Source: Deltaproteobacteria bacterium
GTDB taxonomy: Bacteria > Desulfobacterota > Desulfomonilia > UBA1062
Length of the DNA: 64,000 nucleotides
NCBI GenBank assembly: GCA_029552245.1
Contig: JAKPDW010000084.1
Span: 124,001-188,000 of the forward strand
Direction: 5' to 3'
Positions 1 through 8,733 of this stretch are shown in pieces. The notes under the pieces were generated by a model. It searched no databases, was not told the origin of the DNA, and saw only the letters and a list, made by a program, of their open reading frames with translations. The translations under genes were made by a program, and so were the position numbers. The stretch's first letter is position 1, and each line of letters opens with the position of its first letter.

Positions 1-141
1 TGAGGCGCAGTCCTCGATCCCCGTCACCACGACGCCGAGCTGGTAGAGGAGGGGGAGTCGGTGTTCCTCCCTGAATCTCCCCGCTATCTTCGTCGCCTCG
101 ATGGTGAAGTTGTCTGCCTCGAGCAGATCTTCCAGATACAC
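1..141 (-). CDS. Hypothetical protein, N-terminal 47 codons only
   Basis: An open frame enters from the left window edge on the minus strand and ends at a GTG start preceded by AAGGGGGTGAG. The visible protein begins MYLEDLLEADNFTIEA and continues without a stop to base 1. It is hydrophilic at first, then shows a short hydrophobic stretch (LLYQLGVVVTGIEDCA). I do not recognise the family from 47 residues. It lies downstream of, and on the same strand as, the small Cys-rich gene at 312-503, so the two may be co-transcribed. The start choice rests only on the ribosome site and frame. Confidence 0.45.
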   Translation of the reverse strand, partial: MYLEDLLEADNFTIEATKIAGRFREEHRLPLLYQLGVVVTGIEDCAS

Positions 142-311
142 GTCTCACCCCCTTGAAGGTCTTTCTTGGTTTGTCTCCTTCCCCCTGCACGGTACGTGCG
201 CCCCTCTGTCCGCCCTGGGGCTTCGAGCCCCCGGCTCCCCGGCACGGGCGGATCCCCTCTCCGGCCCGCAGGCACACCACAGGTGCACGTCCGTGGGGCC
301 AGGCCGAGATC

Positions 312-503
312 TCACCCCTCGTGCGCCTTCCTGCCGTAGACCCGCTCGTAGGCCATGCAGAAGGGGCAGATCCTCGACTCGATGCCCCTGACGAAGGCGA
401 AGAGCGCCCCCTTTTGGGTCTTTCTGGCATAGGTGCACACCGGGCAATGCACGCAGACCCATGCGAGCGCCCGGTCCAGGGTGCCGGCCGTCCTGTTTCC
501 CAT
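312..503 (-). CDS. Small protein with two Cys pairs (63 aa)
   Basis: The product carries CVHCPVC near residue 17-23 and CPFC near residue 47-50, spacing typical of a zinc ribbon or a small metal-binding fold. The middle is basic (YARKTQKG). The ATG at 503 was chosen because a GGGGGGCG ribosome site sits 4 bases upstream; the frame stays open to 611 but that extension is Pro/Gly/Arg-rich and looks non-coding. No signal peptide or membrane segment is visible. The function is unknown; metal binding is inferred from the cysteines alone. Confidence 0.55.
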   Translation of the reverse strand: MGNRTAGTLDRALAWVCVHCPVCTYARKTQKGALFAFVRGIESRICPFCMAYERVYGRKAHEG

Positions 504-892
504 GGTTCGCCCCCCCACGACGGCCACTGCCCCAGGATACGGCGTCCCCTGCACAGGTGCTTGGCGGTCCGCCACTGCCTGGGGCCGTGGTCCGAGATCA
601 CGCTGCTCCATGAACCATCCTCAATAACTATAAGTATTCTCGGCGCGCGCGCAAGAGCGGGGTCGGCGCGGCGAGCGCCCCAAGCATGTCGAGGGGCCTC
701 GCAAACGGTCAGCCCCGCTCGACCGGTGCGGTGCAGGGGGCCAAGATCTTGGGCCATCAGCCCGCCGGGTTTTCAGACGCCCGAGCCTGTGAGGGGGTGA
801 CGCCTGGCCCGTAATGGTGTTCGACGAGGTCCCCTGACGCCCTAGCCTGAGAGGTGGTGATGCCGGGGTCCACGGCGGTCCCGGAGGCTGCA
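504..892. other. Intergenic stretch with short repeats
   Basis: This 390-base gap holds a pair of imperfect 29-base direct repeats and a near-copy of a purA segment, both listed separately. I see no convincing gene. Frames open here are rich in Pro, Arg and Gly and lack ribosome sites. Confidence 0.5.
776..864. repeat. Direct repeat pair flanking a purA-like fragment
   Basis: Two 29-base copies (776-804 and 836-864, 25 of 29 bases identical, offset 60) share the core GACGCCC-AGCCTG. Between them, 800-831 matches 2362-2393 inside purA at 30 of 32 positions and in the same orientation. In the purA frame the copy would still read TSSNTI-GQA on the minus strand, but there is no surrounding purA sequence. 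Confidence 0.75.
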
Positions 893-1408
893 TCACCGGT
901 TCTCGACTGCCGCGTAGACCCTCGTGACCTTCAAGGCCTTCTCCAGGTGGGCTGGGTCTATCTCCACCATGAAGCCGCGCTTGCCGCCGTTGATGAAGAT
1001 GCGGTCCATGTCGAAGATGCCCGCCTCTGCATAGACGGGCAGCTCCGTCTTCGTGCCGAAGGGGCTGATGCCCCCCACCAGGTAGCCGGTCAGGCGCTGG
1101 GCGTCACGCTCGCTGCACGGCTCGACGTGCCTGAGGCCGAGCTGGCGGGCGAGACTCCTGGTCGAGACCTCTCTATCCCCGTGCATGAGCACGATGAACG
1201 GTCTCGATTCCTCGTCCTTCATGACGAGCGTCTTGATCACGCGGTGCTCGGGTATGTGGAGGCTGAGCGCCACCTGGTGTGTGCCGCCGTTCTCCACGTA
1301 CGGGTAGGAATGGGGTGCGAAAGGGATCCCCTTCTCCCTGAGCACCCTCACCGCCGGTGTCACCGGGTAGACCTGCCTCTTCAAGCGGGCCCCCTCTCGC
1401 ACAGGCAT
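893..1408 (-). CDS. ybaK: YbaK/EbsC-type Cys-tRNA(Pro) deacylase
   Basis: The protein matches the YbaK family, which hydrolyses cysteine wrongly attached to tRNA-Pro in the cytoplasm. Family features seen are the N-terminal [14 protein letters not shown] segment, [20 protein letters not shown] with its conserved lysine, a [15 protein letters not shown] helix, and [12 protein letters not shown] near the middle followed by FINGGKRG. About 160 residues is the usual family length. The ATG at 1408 is given as start, but a TTG at 1384 has a stronger ribosome site (GAGAGGGGG, 5 bases away) and gives a length closer to the family. The gene is divergent from fmdB-like 1545-1754. Confidence 0.88.
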   Translation of the reverse strand: MPVREGARLKRQVYPVTPAVRVLREKGIPFAPHSYPYVENGGTHQVALSLHIPEHRVIKTLVMKDEESRPFIVLMHGDREVSTRSLARQLGLRHVEPCSERDAQRLTGYLVGGISPFGTKTELPVYAEAGIFDMDRIFINGGKRGFMVEIDPAHLEKALKVTRVYAAVENR

Positions 1409-1544
1409 GCCCTGTCTCGCCCATGCCCGCGCACGAACCTCGAAGGCCCGTGCATGCCCCGGGGGTCTTGACACGGGGCGGGGGAGGTACTACGAAGATC
1501 CTTGGGCCGCCTCACGCGGCCTAGCGTCTGGCAAAGGAGTCGAC

Positions 1545-1754
1545 ATGCCCATCTATGAGTACAAGTGCAACGCATGCGGCCACGAGTTCGAGGCCCTCGT
1601 GCCCATGAGCGCGAAGAAGGCACCTTCCTGCCCGGGTTGCGGCAGCGCGAAGGTGAAGAAGCTGATATCCGTGATCGCTTCGAACACTTCGGGATGTTCC
1701 TCGTGCACGTCATCGTCGTGCTCTTCGTGTTCGCCCAAGGGTGGCTTTTCCTGA
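1545..1754 (+). CDS. FmdB-family zinc ribbon protein
   Basis: A 69-residue protein beginning [16 protein letters not shown], the signature of the FmdB/CxxC_CxxC regulatory family. Two Cys pairs (CNACG at residues 8-12 and CPGCG at about 30-34) should bind one zinc. The tail is Ser/Cys-rich ([12 protein letters not shown]), common in the family. The ATG is fixed by AAAGGAG 6 bases upstream. FmdB was first linked to amidase gene regulation, but most members have no proven role and nothing nearby assigns one. It is convergent with purA, 59 bases apart. Confidence 0.9.
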   Translation: MPIYEYKCNACGHEFEALVPMSAKKAPSCPGCGSAKVKKLISVIASNTSGCSSCTSSSCSSCSPKGGFS

Positions 1755-1813
1755 GGGTAGGCCTCCAGAGGCCCGGTCCGAGCCTTTCACACCCCTTTCG
1801 ATCGTGACTGCAG

Positions 1814-3100
1814 TCAGGAGGGGAAGATGTCCTCGAGCACGATCGTCTCTTCCCGTCTCGGCCCCACGGATACGATGGCGGTCTTGACGCCAAGACGGTC
1901 CTCCAGGTACGAGATGTAGTCCCTGCACCTCTTCGGCAGCGCGTCCAGGGACCTGATGTCGCTCAGGGGTTCCTCCCAGCCGGGAAGCTCGTCGTAGAGC
2001 ACCTCCACCTCGGGGTACATGTCGAGGTTCGCGGGCATGTCCTCTACGATGCGGCCGTCTATGCGATAGGCGGTGGCGACCCTCAGGGTCTCGAGGCCCG
2101 ACAGGACGTCGAGCTTGGTGATGGCGAGCCTGGAGATGCCGCTCAAGCGCATGGAGTTCCTCAAGGACACGAGGTCGAGCCAACCGCAGCGCCTGGGCCT
2201 GCCCGTGGTGGCGCCGTACTCGCCGCCGAACGCCCTGAGCCTCTCGCCGATCTCGTCCTTCAGCTCCGTGGGGAAGGGCCCGCCCCCGACCCGCGTGGTG
2301 TAGGCCTTGCAAATGCCCACGACCATGTCGATCGCCGTGGGGCCGATGCCGGTGCCCACGCACGCCTGGCCCGCGATGGTGTTCGACGAGGTCACGTAGG
2401 GGTACGTCCCGTGGTCCATGTCGAGGTTCGCGCCCTGGGCCCCCTCGAACAGGAGGTTGCGTCCCTTTGCCATCTCCTGTGCGACCAGCACGGCCACGTC
2501 CTTCACGAAGGGCTTGATCCTCGACCCCATGCCCGCGAGCCTGTCGAACATGCTCTCCTTGTCGAGGGGCTTGAGCTTGAGGATCCTGGTGATGTACTCC
2601 TGCTTCTCCTCGAAGGCCGCGTCCAGTTTCCTCCTGAGGAACGCCTCGTTGACGAGATCGATGACCCGTATGCCGAGCCTGCGTGCCTTGTCCTCGTATG
2701 CCGGGCCGATCCCCCTGCCGGTGGTGCCGATGCCCTGGGTGCAGTCGCGGGCGGTGTCGATGATCCTGTGGTACGGCATGATCACGTGGGCCCGGTCGCT
2801 GATGGCGATGGTGTTCTCGGAGATCTCGTAGCCCTTTTCCACCAGGGCGTCGATCTCCTCGAGGAGGATCTCGGGGTCGAGCACCACGCCCGGGCCGATC
2901 ACGCAGAGCTTGCCAGGGTGGAGGATACCGGACGGTATGAGGTGGAGAACGACCTTCCTGTCTCCCACCACCAGGGTGTGACCCGCGTTGTTCCCGCCTT
3001 GGAACCTGATGATGAGATCGGACTTCTCGGTCAGCAGATCGACGATCTTGCCCTTGCCCTCGTCACCCCACTGGGTACCTACCACCACGATGTTCGCCAT
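1814..3100 (-). CDS. purA: Adenylosuccinate synthetase
   Basis: PurA joins IMP and aspartate using GTP, the first committed step to AMP. At 428 residues it has the normal bacterial length. The phosphate loop GTQWGDEGKGKIVD lies at residues 8-21, with the catalytic Asp in WGDEGKG; GRGIGPAYEDKA follows near 128, the IMP-binding TSSNTIAGQ segment near 240, and TTRVGGGPFPTEL near 269, with the C-terminal guanine-binding SVGPRREE. The gene lies 33 bases downstream of serA on the same strand and is probably co-transcribed with it. A 30/32 copy of its 2362-2393 segment sits in the gap at 800-831. Confidence 0.97.
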   Translation of the reverse strand: MANIVVVGTQWGDEGKGKIVDLLTEKSDLIIRFQGGNNAGHTLVVGDRKVVLHLIPSGILHPGKLCVIGPGVVLDPEILLEEIDALVEKGYEISENTIAISDRAHVIMPYHRIIDTARDCTQGIGTTGRGIGPAYEDKARRLGIRVIDLVNEAFLRRKLDAAFEEKQEYITRILKLKPLDKESMFDRLAGMGSRIKPFVKDVAVLVAQEMAKGRNLLFEGAQGANLDMDHGTYPYVTSSNTIAGQACVGTGIGPTAIDMVVGICKAYTTRVGGGPFPTELKDEIGERLRAFGGEYGATTGRPRRCGWLDLVSLRNSMRLSGISRLAITKLDVLSGLETLRVATAYRIDGRIVEDMPANLDMYPEVEVLYDELPGWEEPLSDIRSLDALPKRCRDYISYLEDRLGVKTAIVSVGPRREETIVLEDIFPS

Positions 3101-3133
3101 GATCCTGGATCCTCCCGATGCGCCGCTGGGGGC

Positions 3134-4720
3134 CTAGATGACCACTTCCTGGACGGACAGGGCGTTCGGGACCTTGCGCAGCTTGTCCAGGACCTTCTTG
3201 GGGACCTCCGTGTCCACGTTGATAATGACGATGGCGGTCCCCTCCTGGCGGTCTCTGCCGAGGAAGAGTCGTGCGATGTTGATCCCGGCCTCTCCGAGGA
3301 TCGTGCCGAACTTCCCGACCGTGCCGGGGAGGTCCTTGTTGTAGATGACGAGCATGTAACCCTCGGGTATGACCTCGATCGAGTACTTGTCGATCCTGAC
3401 TATCCTCAGGTCGTTCTTGCCGAAGACCGAGCCGGTGAGAGACCTCGTGCCCTTGTCGAACTCGAGGGTCATCTCGATGGTGTTCGTGTAGACCTCTTCC
3501 TTGGAGGTGGAGGACTCGACGAGGTCAATGCCTCTCTCCTTGAGGAGGGCCGGTGCGTTCACGTAGTTCACCTCGTCGGCTATGGCCCCCAAGAGCCCCT
3601 TGATCGCGGAGACCGTGACCGGTTTCGTGTCGACCCCTGATGCCGCCCCGGTATAGACGATGGACACCTTCTTGAGCCTGTCCGAGATCACCTGTCCGAT
3701 GATCTGCCCCATGAACATGCCCATCTTCTCGGCGAGCTCGATGTAGGGCCGAACCTTCGGGAGCATCTCCGGGGACACAGAGGGTGCGTTGACCGCGTTC
3801 CGGATGACGCCGTTCTTGAGATAGTCCACCACCTGCTCGGCGATCGCGAGCGCCACGTTCTCCTGGGCCTCGAGGGTAGACGCCCCGAGGTGGGGGGTGG
3901 CCACCACCTTGGGGTGCTTGGCCAGGGTCCAGTCCTCAGGAGGTTCCTTGACGAACACGTCTATGGCGGCGCCTGCCACGATGCCCGCATCCAGCGCCTC
4001 GACGAGGGCCGCCTCGTCTATGATCCCGCCCCTGGCGCAGTTGATGATGAAGACGCCCTTCTTCATCTTCGAGAAGGCCTCCTTGCCGATGAGGCCGGTG
4101 GTTTCCTTCGTCTTGGGCGTGTGCACCGTGATGTAGTCGGACCGGGCGTAGATGTCGTCGAGGCTCACCAGCTCGATGCCCTGGCTCTCGGCGAGCTCCC
4201 TCGTGATGAACGGGTCGTACACGATGACGTTCATCTTGAGGCCCAGGGCCCTCGATGCGACAACGCTCCCCACGCGGCCCATGCCGATGATGCCCAGGGT
4301 CTTGCCCGTGACTTCCCTTCCCTCGAGGGCCTTCTTCTCCCACTTGCCCTCCTTCATGAAGGCGTCCGCCTTGGGGATGTTCCTGGTCAGCGACATCATG
4401 AGGGCTATGGCGTGTTCGCCGGTGGTCACCGTGTTGCCGCCCGGCGTGTTCATGACCACGATGCCGCGCTTGGTCGCCGCTGCGCTGTCTATGTTGTCGA
4501 CGCCTGCACCGGCCCGACCGATCACCTTGAGGTTCCTGCCCGCCTCGATGATGTCGGCCGTTGCCTTCGTGGCCGAACGGACGATGAGCGCGTCGTAGTC
4601 GCCGATGATGGCCTTGAGTTCTTCCGGTTTGAGGCCCGTCTTGACGTCTACTGTGAAACCGCCTTTCTTCAGGATGTCTACCCCAGCTTCCGACAGCTTG
4701 TCACTTACCAGGATCTTCAC
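3134..4720 (-). CDS. serA: D-3-phosphoglycerate dehydrogenase
   Basis: SerA oxidises 3-phosphoglycerate to 3-phosphohydroxypyruvate with NAD+, opening serine synthesis. The 528-residue length is the long type: catalytic/NAD domain, intervening substrate-binding domain and C-terminal ACT domain. The NAD motif GMGRVGSVVA is near residue 146, the conserved Arg in NCARGGIID near 230, Glu in KEPPE near 260 and the catalytic His in TPHLGAS near 278. The ACT domain (MLVIYNKDLPGTVGKFG onward, about 455-528) suggests serine feedback. The GTG start has AAAGGAGG upstream. purA follows 33 bases later. Confidence 0.97.
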   Translation of the reverse strand: MKILVSDKLSEAGVDILKKGGFTVDVKTGLKPEELKAIIGDYDALIVRSATKATADIIEAGRNLKVIGRAGAGVDNIDSAAATKRGIVVMNTPGGNTVTTGEHAIALMMSLTRNIPKADAFMKEGKWEKKALEGREVTGKTLGIIGMGRVGSVVASRALGLKMNVIVYDPFITRELAESQGIELVSLDDIYARSDYITVHTPKTKETTGLIGKEAFSKMKKGVFIINCARGGIIDEAALVEALDAGIVAGAAIDVFVKEPPEDWTLAKHPKVVATPHLGASTLEAQENVALAIAEQVVDYLKNGVIRNAVNAPSVSPEMLPKVRPYIELAEKMGMFMGQIIGQVISDRLKKVSIVYTGAASGVDTKPVTVSAIKGLLGAIADEVNYVNAPALLKERGIDLVESSTSKEEVYTNTIEMTLEFDKGTRSLTGSVFGKNDLRIVRIDKYSIEVIPEGYMLVIYNKDLPGTVGKFGTILGEAGINIARLFLGRDRQEGTAIVIINVDTEVPKKVLDKLRKVPNALSVQEVVI

Positions 4721-4762
4721 GGCCCCCTCCTTTGGCGGATGAATGGGAATGAACCCGGTGCC

Positions 4763-4791
4763 CTTCTACCAAAAGCCCCAGGAGGTGTCAA
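4763..4791 (-). promoter_or_regulatory. Sigma-70-type promoter for serA-purA
   Basis: Minus-strand TTGACA (4791-4786), 17-base spacer, TAGAAG (4768-4763). The predicted start lies about 35 bases before the serA GTG, leaving room for the AAAGGAGG site. The -35 is consensus and the -10 matches 4 of 6. Confidence 0.6.
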
Positions 4792-5003
4792 CACAAGACG
4801 GCACGGGCGTTCGTGGGCATCCCCCCTGGCTGCGTGCGAGGGACCGGTGGTCTGTGCACCCCTTGAGGCGTGAAGGGATGGCGGGGTCCCCCGGGTCGAC
4901 CCTGGGAACGGTGGGCCTTCCAGCACCTTCCGGGAGAAGTCCCGCTCGGGCGGGCGAACTCCTCGTTCCACCCCGTGGGAGGGGCGGGGTCTCCCGGCCC
5001 CTC

Positions 5004-6461
5004 TCAGCAGGCCTTGGCCGAAAGCCTCTCGAGGAGCGCCAGGAGGAAGTCCCAGAAACGCGCCACGCTCTCGATGTGGACCCGTTCGTCGGGCGAGTGG
5101 GCGCCCACGATGGTGGGGCCCAGCGAGATCATGTCCAGGCCCTTTATCTTCTCCCCGATGACGGCGCACTCGAGGCCGGCGTGGATCACCTTCACGTTCG
5201 GTTCCCTGCCGGTGATCTCCCGGTAGACATCGCGGCAGGTGGACAGGATGGCCGAGTTCCTGTCCGGCCGCCAGGCCGGGTAGGCGCCCAGGTGGGAGAC
5301 CGTGCACCCGGCGAGCTCCCCGATGGACGCCACCTGCGACGCCGCGTCGTGCAGGGAACTCGGTGTCGTGCTCCTCTGGCTCGTGACGACGAGGAACTCG
5401 TCTCCATCGAAGCGGCACACCGCGAGGTTCGTGGACGTGTCCACCACGCCTTCCCATTCCGGGTTGAACCTGAGGGGGCCGTGAGGGAGCGCCTGGACGA
5501 GCCTGATCACCGTCTTGGTGGACTCCGGCGTGAGGACGCGTGCCGCCTGCTCGGACGATTCCTCGAGGACCAGGGCCACGCGGTGGTCCGCGTGTTCGTA
5601 CTCGGTCTTGAGGATCCCGTTCCAGTGGGCCGCCTCGTTGTGCAGCGCGCCTATGTCGGCCGGGGATGCGTGGATGAGCGCACGGGCGTCCCTGGGGATG
5701 ACGTTGTGCCTCGTCCCGCCGGAGAGGTCGGCCAGGTGGATGCTGTATGCGGAATCGACGGCGTGGAGGAACCGGCCGATGAGCTTTATCGCGTTCGGCC
5801 TGCCGAGGTGGATGTCCACGCCCGAGTGACCCCCCGTGAGCCCCGACACGCTCACAAGCACCGCGGAGGTGTCCTCCGGGACCGACATGAAGTCGGGCTC
5901 GAGCCTCAGCTCGGTGTGGATGCCGCCCGCGCAGCCTATGCAGAACGTCCCTTCTTCCTCCGAATCGAGGTTGATGAGGGTGCGCGACGTTATGTCCTGC
6001 CTCTCGAGAGACTGTGCGCCCACAAGCCCCGCCTCCTCGTCGACGGTGAAGACGAGCTCGAGGTCGGGGTGGACGATGTCGTTCGACGTCATGATCGCCA
6101 GCATGGCAGCGACGCCTATCCCGTTGTCCGCGCCCAGGGTGGTGTCACGGGCCTTGATCCAGGGTCCATCCCTCACCAAGACCAGAGGGTCTTTCTCGAA
6201 GTCGTGGGGAGATCCCTCCCTCTTTTCGCACACCATGTCGAGGTGAGACTGCAGGGCCACCCCCGCGGGGCCCCTCGCGCCGCGCTTCTTCACGATGATG
6301 TTTCCCGCCCTGTCTATCCTGAAGGGCAGGCCCGCGGTGGAAGCGACCGTCGCGACGTAGGTGACCACCGCCCCTTCGTTCCCGGAGCCCCTGGGTATCC
6401 TCGAGACGGCGAGGAAATGTTCCCAGAGGGCCTCTGGAGACAATCCAGCGAGAGCGTTCAC
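5004..6461 (-). CDS. pepD: Cytosolic Xaa-His (non-specific) dipeptidase, M20C
   Basis: PepD hydrolyses dipeptides, including Xaa-His, with two metals in the cytoplasm. The 485-residue length fits the family. Metal-site motifs are SHLDMVCEK (about residue 71), GADNGIGVAAMLA (about 109), the catalytic Glu pair in DEEAGLVGA (about 140) and HSGVDIHLGRPNAIK (about 213), with HAGLECAVIGEKI near the C-terminus. The GTG start is preceded by GGGAGGTGA. It lies downstream of the serA promoter region on the same strand and seems to be its own unit. Confidence 0.95.
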   Translation of the reverse strand: MNALAGLSPEALWEHFLAVSRIPRGSGNEGAVVTYVATVASTAGLPFRIDRAGNIIVKKRGARGPAGVALQSHLDMVCEKREGSPHDFEKDPLVLVRDGPWIKARDTTLGADNGIGVAAMLAIMTSNDIVHPDLELVFTVDEEAGLVGAQSLERQDITSRTLINLDSEEEGTFCIGCAGGIHTELRLEPDFMSVPEDTSAVLVSVSGLTGGHSGVDIHLGRPNAIKLIGRFLHAVDSAYSIHLADLSGGTRHNVIPRDARALIHASPADIGALHNEAAHWNGILKTEYEHADHRVALVLEESSEQAARVLTPESTKTVIRLVQALPHGPLRFNPEWEGVVDTSTNLAVCRFDGDEFLVVTSQRSTTPSSLHDAASQVASIGELAGCTVSHLGAYPAWRPDRNSAILSTCRDVYREITGREPNVKVIHAGLECAVIGEKIKGLDMISLGPTIVGAHSPDERVHIESVARFWDFLLALLERLSAKAC

Positions 6462-6822
6462 AGCGATTCACCTCCCTCAGAACACGGCATCCACCTAGGG
6501 GATACCAGCTCGACGGTCCCCGGGCAAGCACGAAGTGCCTTCGGGAGGACGGGGCTCCGACTGGCGCGTCGCTCGGCGAGCGTGGCCTTTCCCTGAGGAC
6601 GCCGCGGCATGGGAACACGATCATGGACGCTCGATGAGGCTTGACAGAAAGCCGGATTTGACGATATAGACACGTATAGCCTGGATATGGACATTATCAT
6701 GCAAGCCTGCGGTAAAACCCTTCCTAAGTTTTCCCCGGTTTCTGGTAATACCCACGTTCCAGACTGCAACACCTGGTCCGCCCTCTCGCCAAGGGTCGTG
6801 TCCTGAAAAAACGGAGGTATGA
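6462..6822. other. cspA upstream region and leader
   Basis: No gene. It holds the divergent starts of pepD and cspA, the cspA promoter (6642-6671) and a leader of about 145 bases. Confidence 0.6.
6642..6671 (+). promoter_or_regulatory. Promoter of cspA with a long 5' leader
   Basis: TTGACA (6642-6647), 18 bases, TATAGA (6666-6671). Transcription should begin near 6678, giving a leader of about 145 bases before the cspA ATG. Long leaders acting as RNA thermosensors are known for E. coli cspA; that this one does the same is inference. The leader is AT-richer than its surroundings. Confidence 0.6.
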
Positions 6823-7023
6823 ATGGCTACAGGAACAGTCAAGTGGTTCAACGAGAAGAAGGGGTACGGTTTCATAACTCAGGATGGCGGCAACGATGTC
6901 TTCGTGCACTACTCCGCCATCAAGATGGACGGTTTCAAGACCCTTGCCGAGGGAGACAAGGTCAACTTCGAGGTGACCAACGGGCCGAAAGGTCCCCAGG
7001 CATCGAACGTAACCAAGGTGTAA
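6823..7023 (+). CDS. cspA: Cold-shock-domain RNA-binding protein
   Basis: A 66-residue single cold-shock domain. RNP-1 (KGYGFIT) and RNP-2 (DVFVHYSAI) are intact, so it should bind single-stranded RNA or DNA as an RNA chaperone. Length and sequence are those of the CspA/CspE group; which paralogue it is cannot be told. The start has CGGAGG 5 bases upstream. A long leader precedes it and a strong hairpin follows 10 bases after the stop, so it is a one-gene unit. Confidence 0.96.
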   Translation: MATGTVKWFNEKKGYGFITQDGGNDVFVHYSAIKMDGFKTLAEGDKVNFEVTNGPKGPQASNVTKV

Positions 7024-7033
7024 CTGCCGCCAG

Positions 7034-7066
7034 CCGGGGCGCGGCCTGCCACCGGCGGCGCCCCGG
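7034..7066 (+). terminator. Hairpin terminator after cspA
   Basis: Perfect 9-base arms CCGGGGCGC (7034-7042) and GCGCCCCGG (7058-7066) with a 15-base loop. Only TTCC follows, so the U-tract is weak; it may work as an intrinsic terminator or as a 3' stabilising stem. Confidence 0.6.
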
Positions 7067-7401
7067 TTCCTGAACACACCCGCAGCGACCGCGAGGCTGG
7101 AGACGGTCTCAAGGCCTGCGTTCTTCGAGTCCCCCCTGTCTTCGAGCGCCCTCTTTGCGCCTGCGCCGTATCGACACGAGTCCCGCCCCTTCGCCAGCGT
7201 CGCCCATGTGCCGTCCCATGCACCGGGTGGAGGAGCGTCCGTCCACAGGCGTCAAGGTGGCGGGCTCTGCCCCGTCGCGAGACATCCCCGGAGCGCTCGA
7301 GGGGTCCCTCCGGGCCCGTGACCGCGCGTGAGGACCGGTGCGTGAGGTCACAGGCCAGGGGTGAGGACGTGCACTCCAAGATGCGGCCTGGACACGGGCC
7401 A
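7067..7401. other. Convergent intergenic gap, no feature seen
   Basis: Between the cspA hairpin and the 3' end of trmFO. No ribosome site with a plausible frame, RNA gene or clear repeat was found. Confidence 0.4.
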
Positions 7402-8733
7402 TCAGGCCCGTTCCCCGAGTGCCCTCATCGTGTTCTCCATCCACCTCTCGAACGAGGAGAGCGCCCTCGAGCTCAAGAGCTCTGCCCGGCGTTTCCTGGG
7501 TGCGTCCAGGGCCGCCATGATGCCGAAGTTGATGTTCGATGGCTGGAAAGGTGCCTGGGTGGGGCTCGTGATGTAGGCGATCAGGGCGCCTATGGCGGTC
7601 TCCGGCCCGGGAGGCGAGAATGCGGCATCCTTGATACGCGCAAGGACCGACAGCCCGGCGACGATCCCCGTGGCGGACGACTCCACGTACCCCTCGACCC
7701 CCGTGATCTGCCCCGCCAGGTACACGTTGCCTGCGGCCTTGAGGCTCAAGTCCCTGTTCAGGACCTGGGGCGAGTCCACGTAGGTGTTCCTGTGGATGCT
7801 CCCGAAGCGGAAGAACTCGGCGTGCCTGAGCGCCGGGATCAGGGAGATGACCCGCTTCTGCTCGGGGTAGGTGAGCCTGGTCTGGAACCCCACCATGGTG
7901 TACGCGTCGCCGGCGAGGTTTTCCCTCCTCAGCTGCACGACGGCGAACGGTCTCCGCCCGGTCCTGGGGTCCAAAAGGCCGACGGGTCTCATGGGGCCGA
8001 ACCTGAGGGCGTCCGCCCCCCTGCCTGCGAGCACCTCCACGGGGAGGCAGGCCTCGAAGTAGCGGGCGTCCTCGAAGAGGTGGGCCTTTGCCCTGTCGGC
8101 CTTCAAGAGCTCGCTCACGAAGGCCCTGTAGGTGGTCTCGTCGAGGGGGCAGTTGAGGTAGTCCATGGACGGGGCGTCCCACCTGGAAGCGAAGAAGGCG
8201 TGCTCCATGTCTATGCTCTGCGCGTCCACGACGGGAGAGATCGCGTCGTAGAAATGCAGGCGCGGGGTGCCTGTCAGGGAGGCGATGCAACCCGCCATGG
8301 CGTCAGAGGTGAGCGGGCCGGTCGCGACGATGGTGAGCCTGTCGGGGTCGATCGAGGTGAGCTCCTCGCGCCTGATCGTGATGTTGGGATGCCGGGAGAC
8401 CGTCTCGGTGACGGCCTCGGCGAACGCGGTCCTGTCTACCGCGAGCGCCTTGCCCGCGGGTATCCTGCACCTCGATGCCGCGGAGAGGACCACCGAGCCC
8501 AGCGCCTCCATCTCCCGCTTGAGGATGCCGTGCGCCGTGAGGGGGTCCGTCCCCTTGAGGGAGTTGCTGCACACGAGCTCTGCGAGCAGGTCCGTGGTGT
8601 GCGCGGGGGTCGTCTTCGCCGGCCGCATCTCGTAGATGGTGACGGGCACGCCGTGCCTGGCCAGCGTGAGCGCGGCCTCCACGCCCGCGAGGCCTCCGCC
8701 TGCGACGATGACCTCACCCACGGCCTTCTTCAC
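7402..8733 (-). CDS. trmFO: tRNA m5U54 methyltransferase, folate/FAD type
   Basis: TrmFO puts the methyl group on U54 of tRNA using methylenetetrahydrofolate and FADH2. The FAD-binding motif VAGGGLAGVEAALTLARHG is at residues 9-27 followed by YEMRPA; the catalytic CSNSLKG is near 53. Family length is about 435-445 residues and this is 443. The GTG start lies inside the end of topA, a 20-base overlap, so translation is probably coupled. It is the last gene of dprA-topA-trmFO, an order seen in many deltaproteobacteria and Firmicutes. Confidence 0.96.
   Translation of the reverse strand: MKKAVGEVIVAGGGLAGVEAALTLARHGVPVTIYEMRPAKTTPAHTTDLLAELVCSNSLKGTDPLTAHGILKREMEALGSVVLSAASRCRIPAGKALAVDRTAFAEAVTETVSRHPNITIRREELTSIDPDRLTIVATGPLTSDAMAGCIASLTGTPRLHFYDAISPVVDAQSIDMEHAFFASRWDAPSMDYLNCPLDETTYRAFVSELLKADRAKAHLFEDARYFEACLPVEVLAGRGADALRFGPMRPVGLLDPRTGRRPFAVVQLRRENLAGDAYTMVGFQTRLTYPEQKRVISLIPALRHAEFFRFGSIHRNTYVDSPQVLNRDLSLKAAGNVYLAGQITGVEGYVESSATGIVAGLSVLARIKDAAFSPPGPETAIGALIAYITSPTQAPFQPSNINFGIMAALDAPRKRRAELLSSRALSSFERWMENTMRALGERA

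Noticed and set aside
101-800. Several overlapping long frames on both strands before the YbaK gene
   Set aside because: Pro/Arg/Gly-rich translations without ribosome sites; typical of chance frames in GC-rich DNA.
2411-3640. 409-codon plus-strand frame across purA and serA
   Set aside because: It is antisense to two certain genes and its protein is acidic and repetitive, a mirror of their codon pattern.
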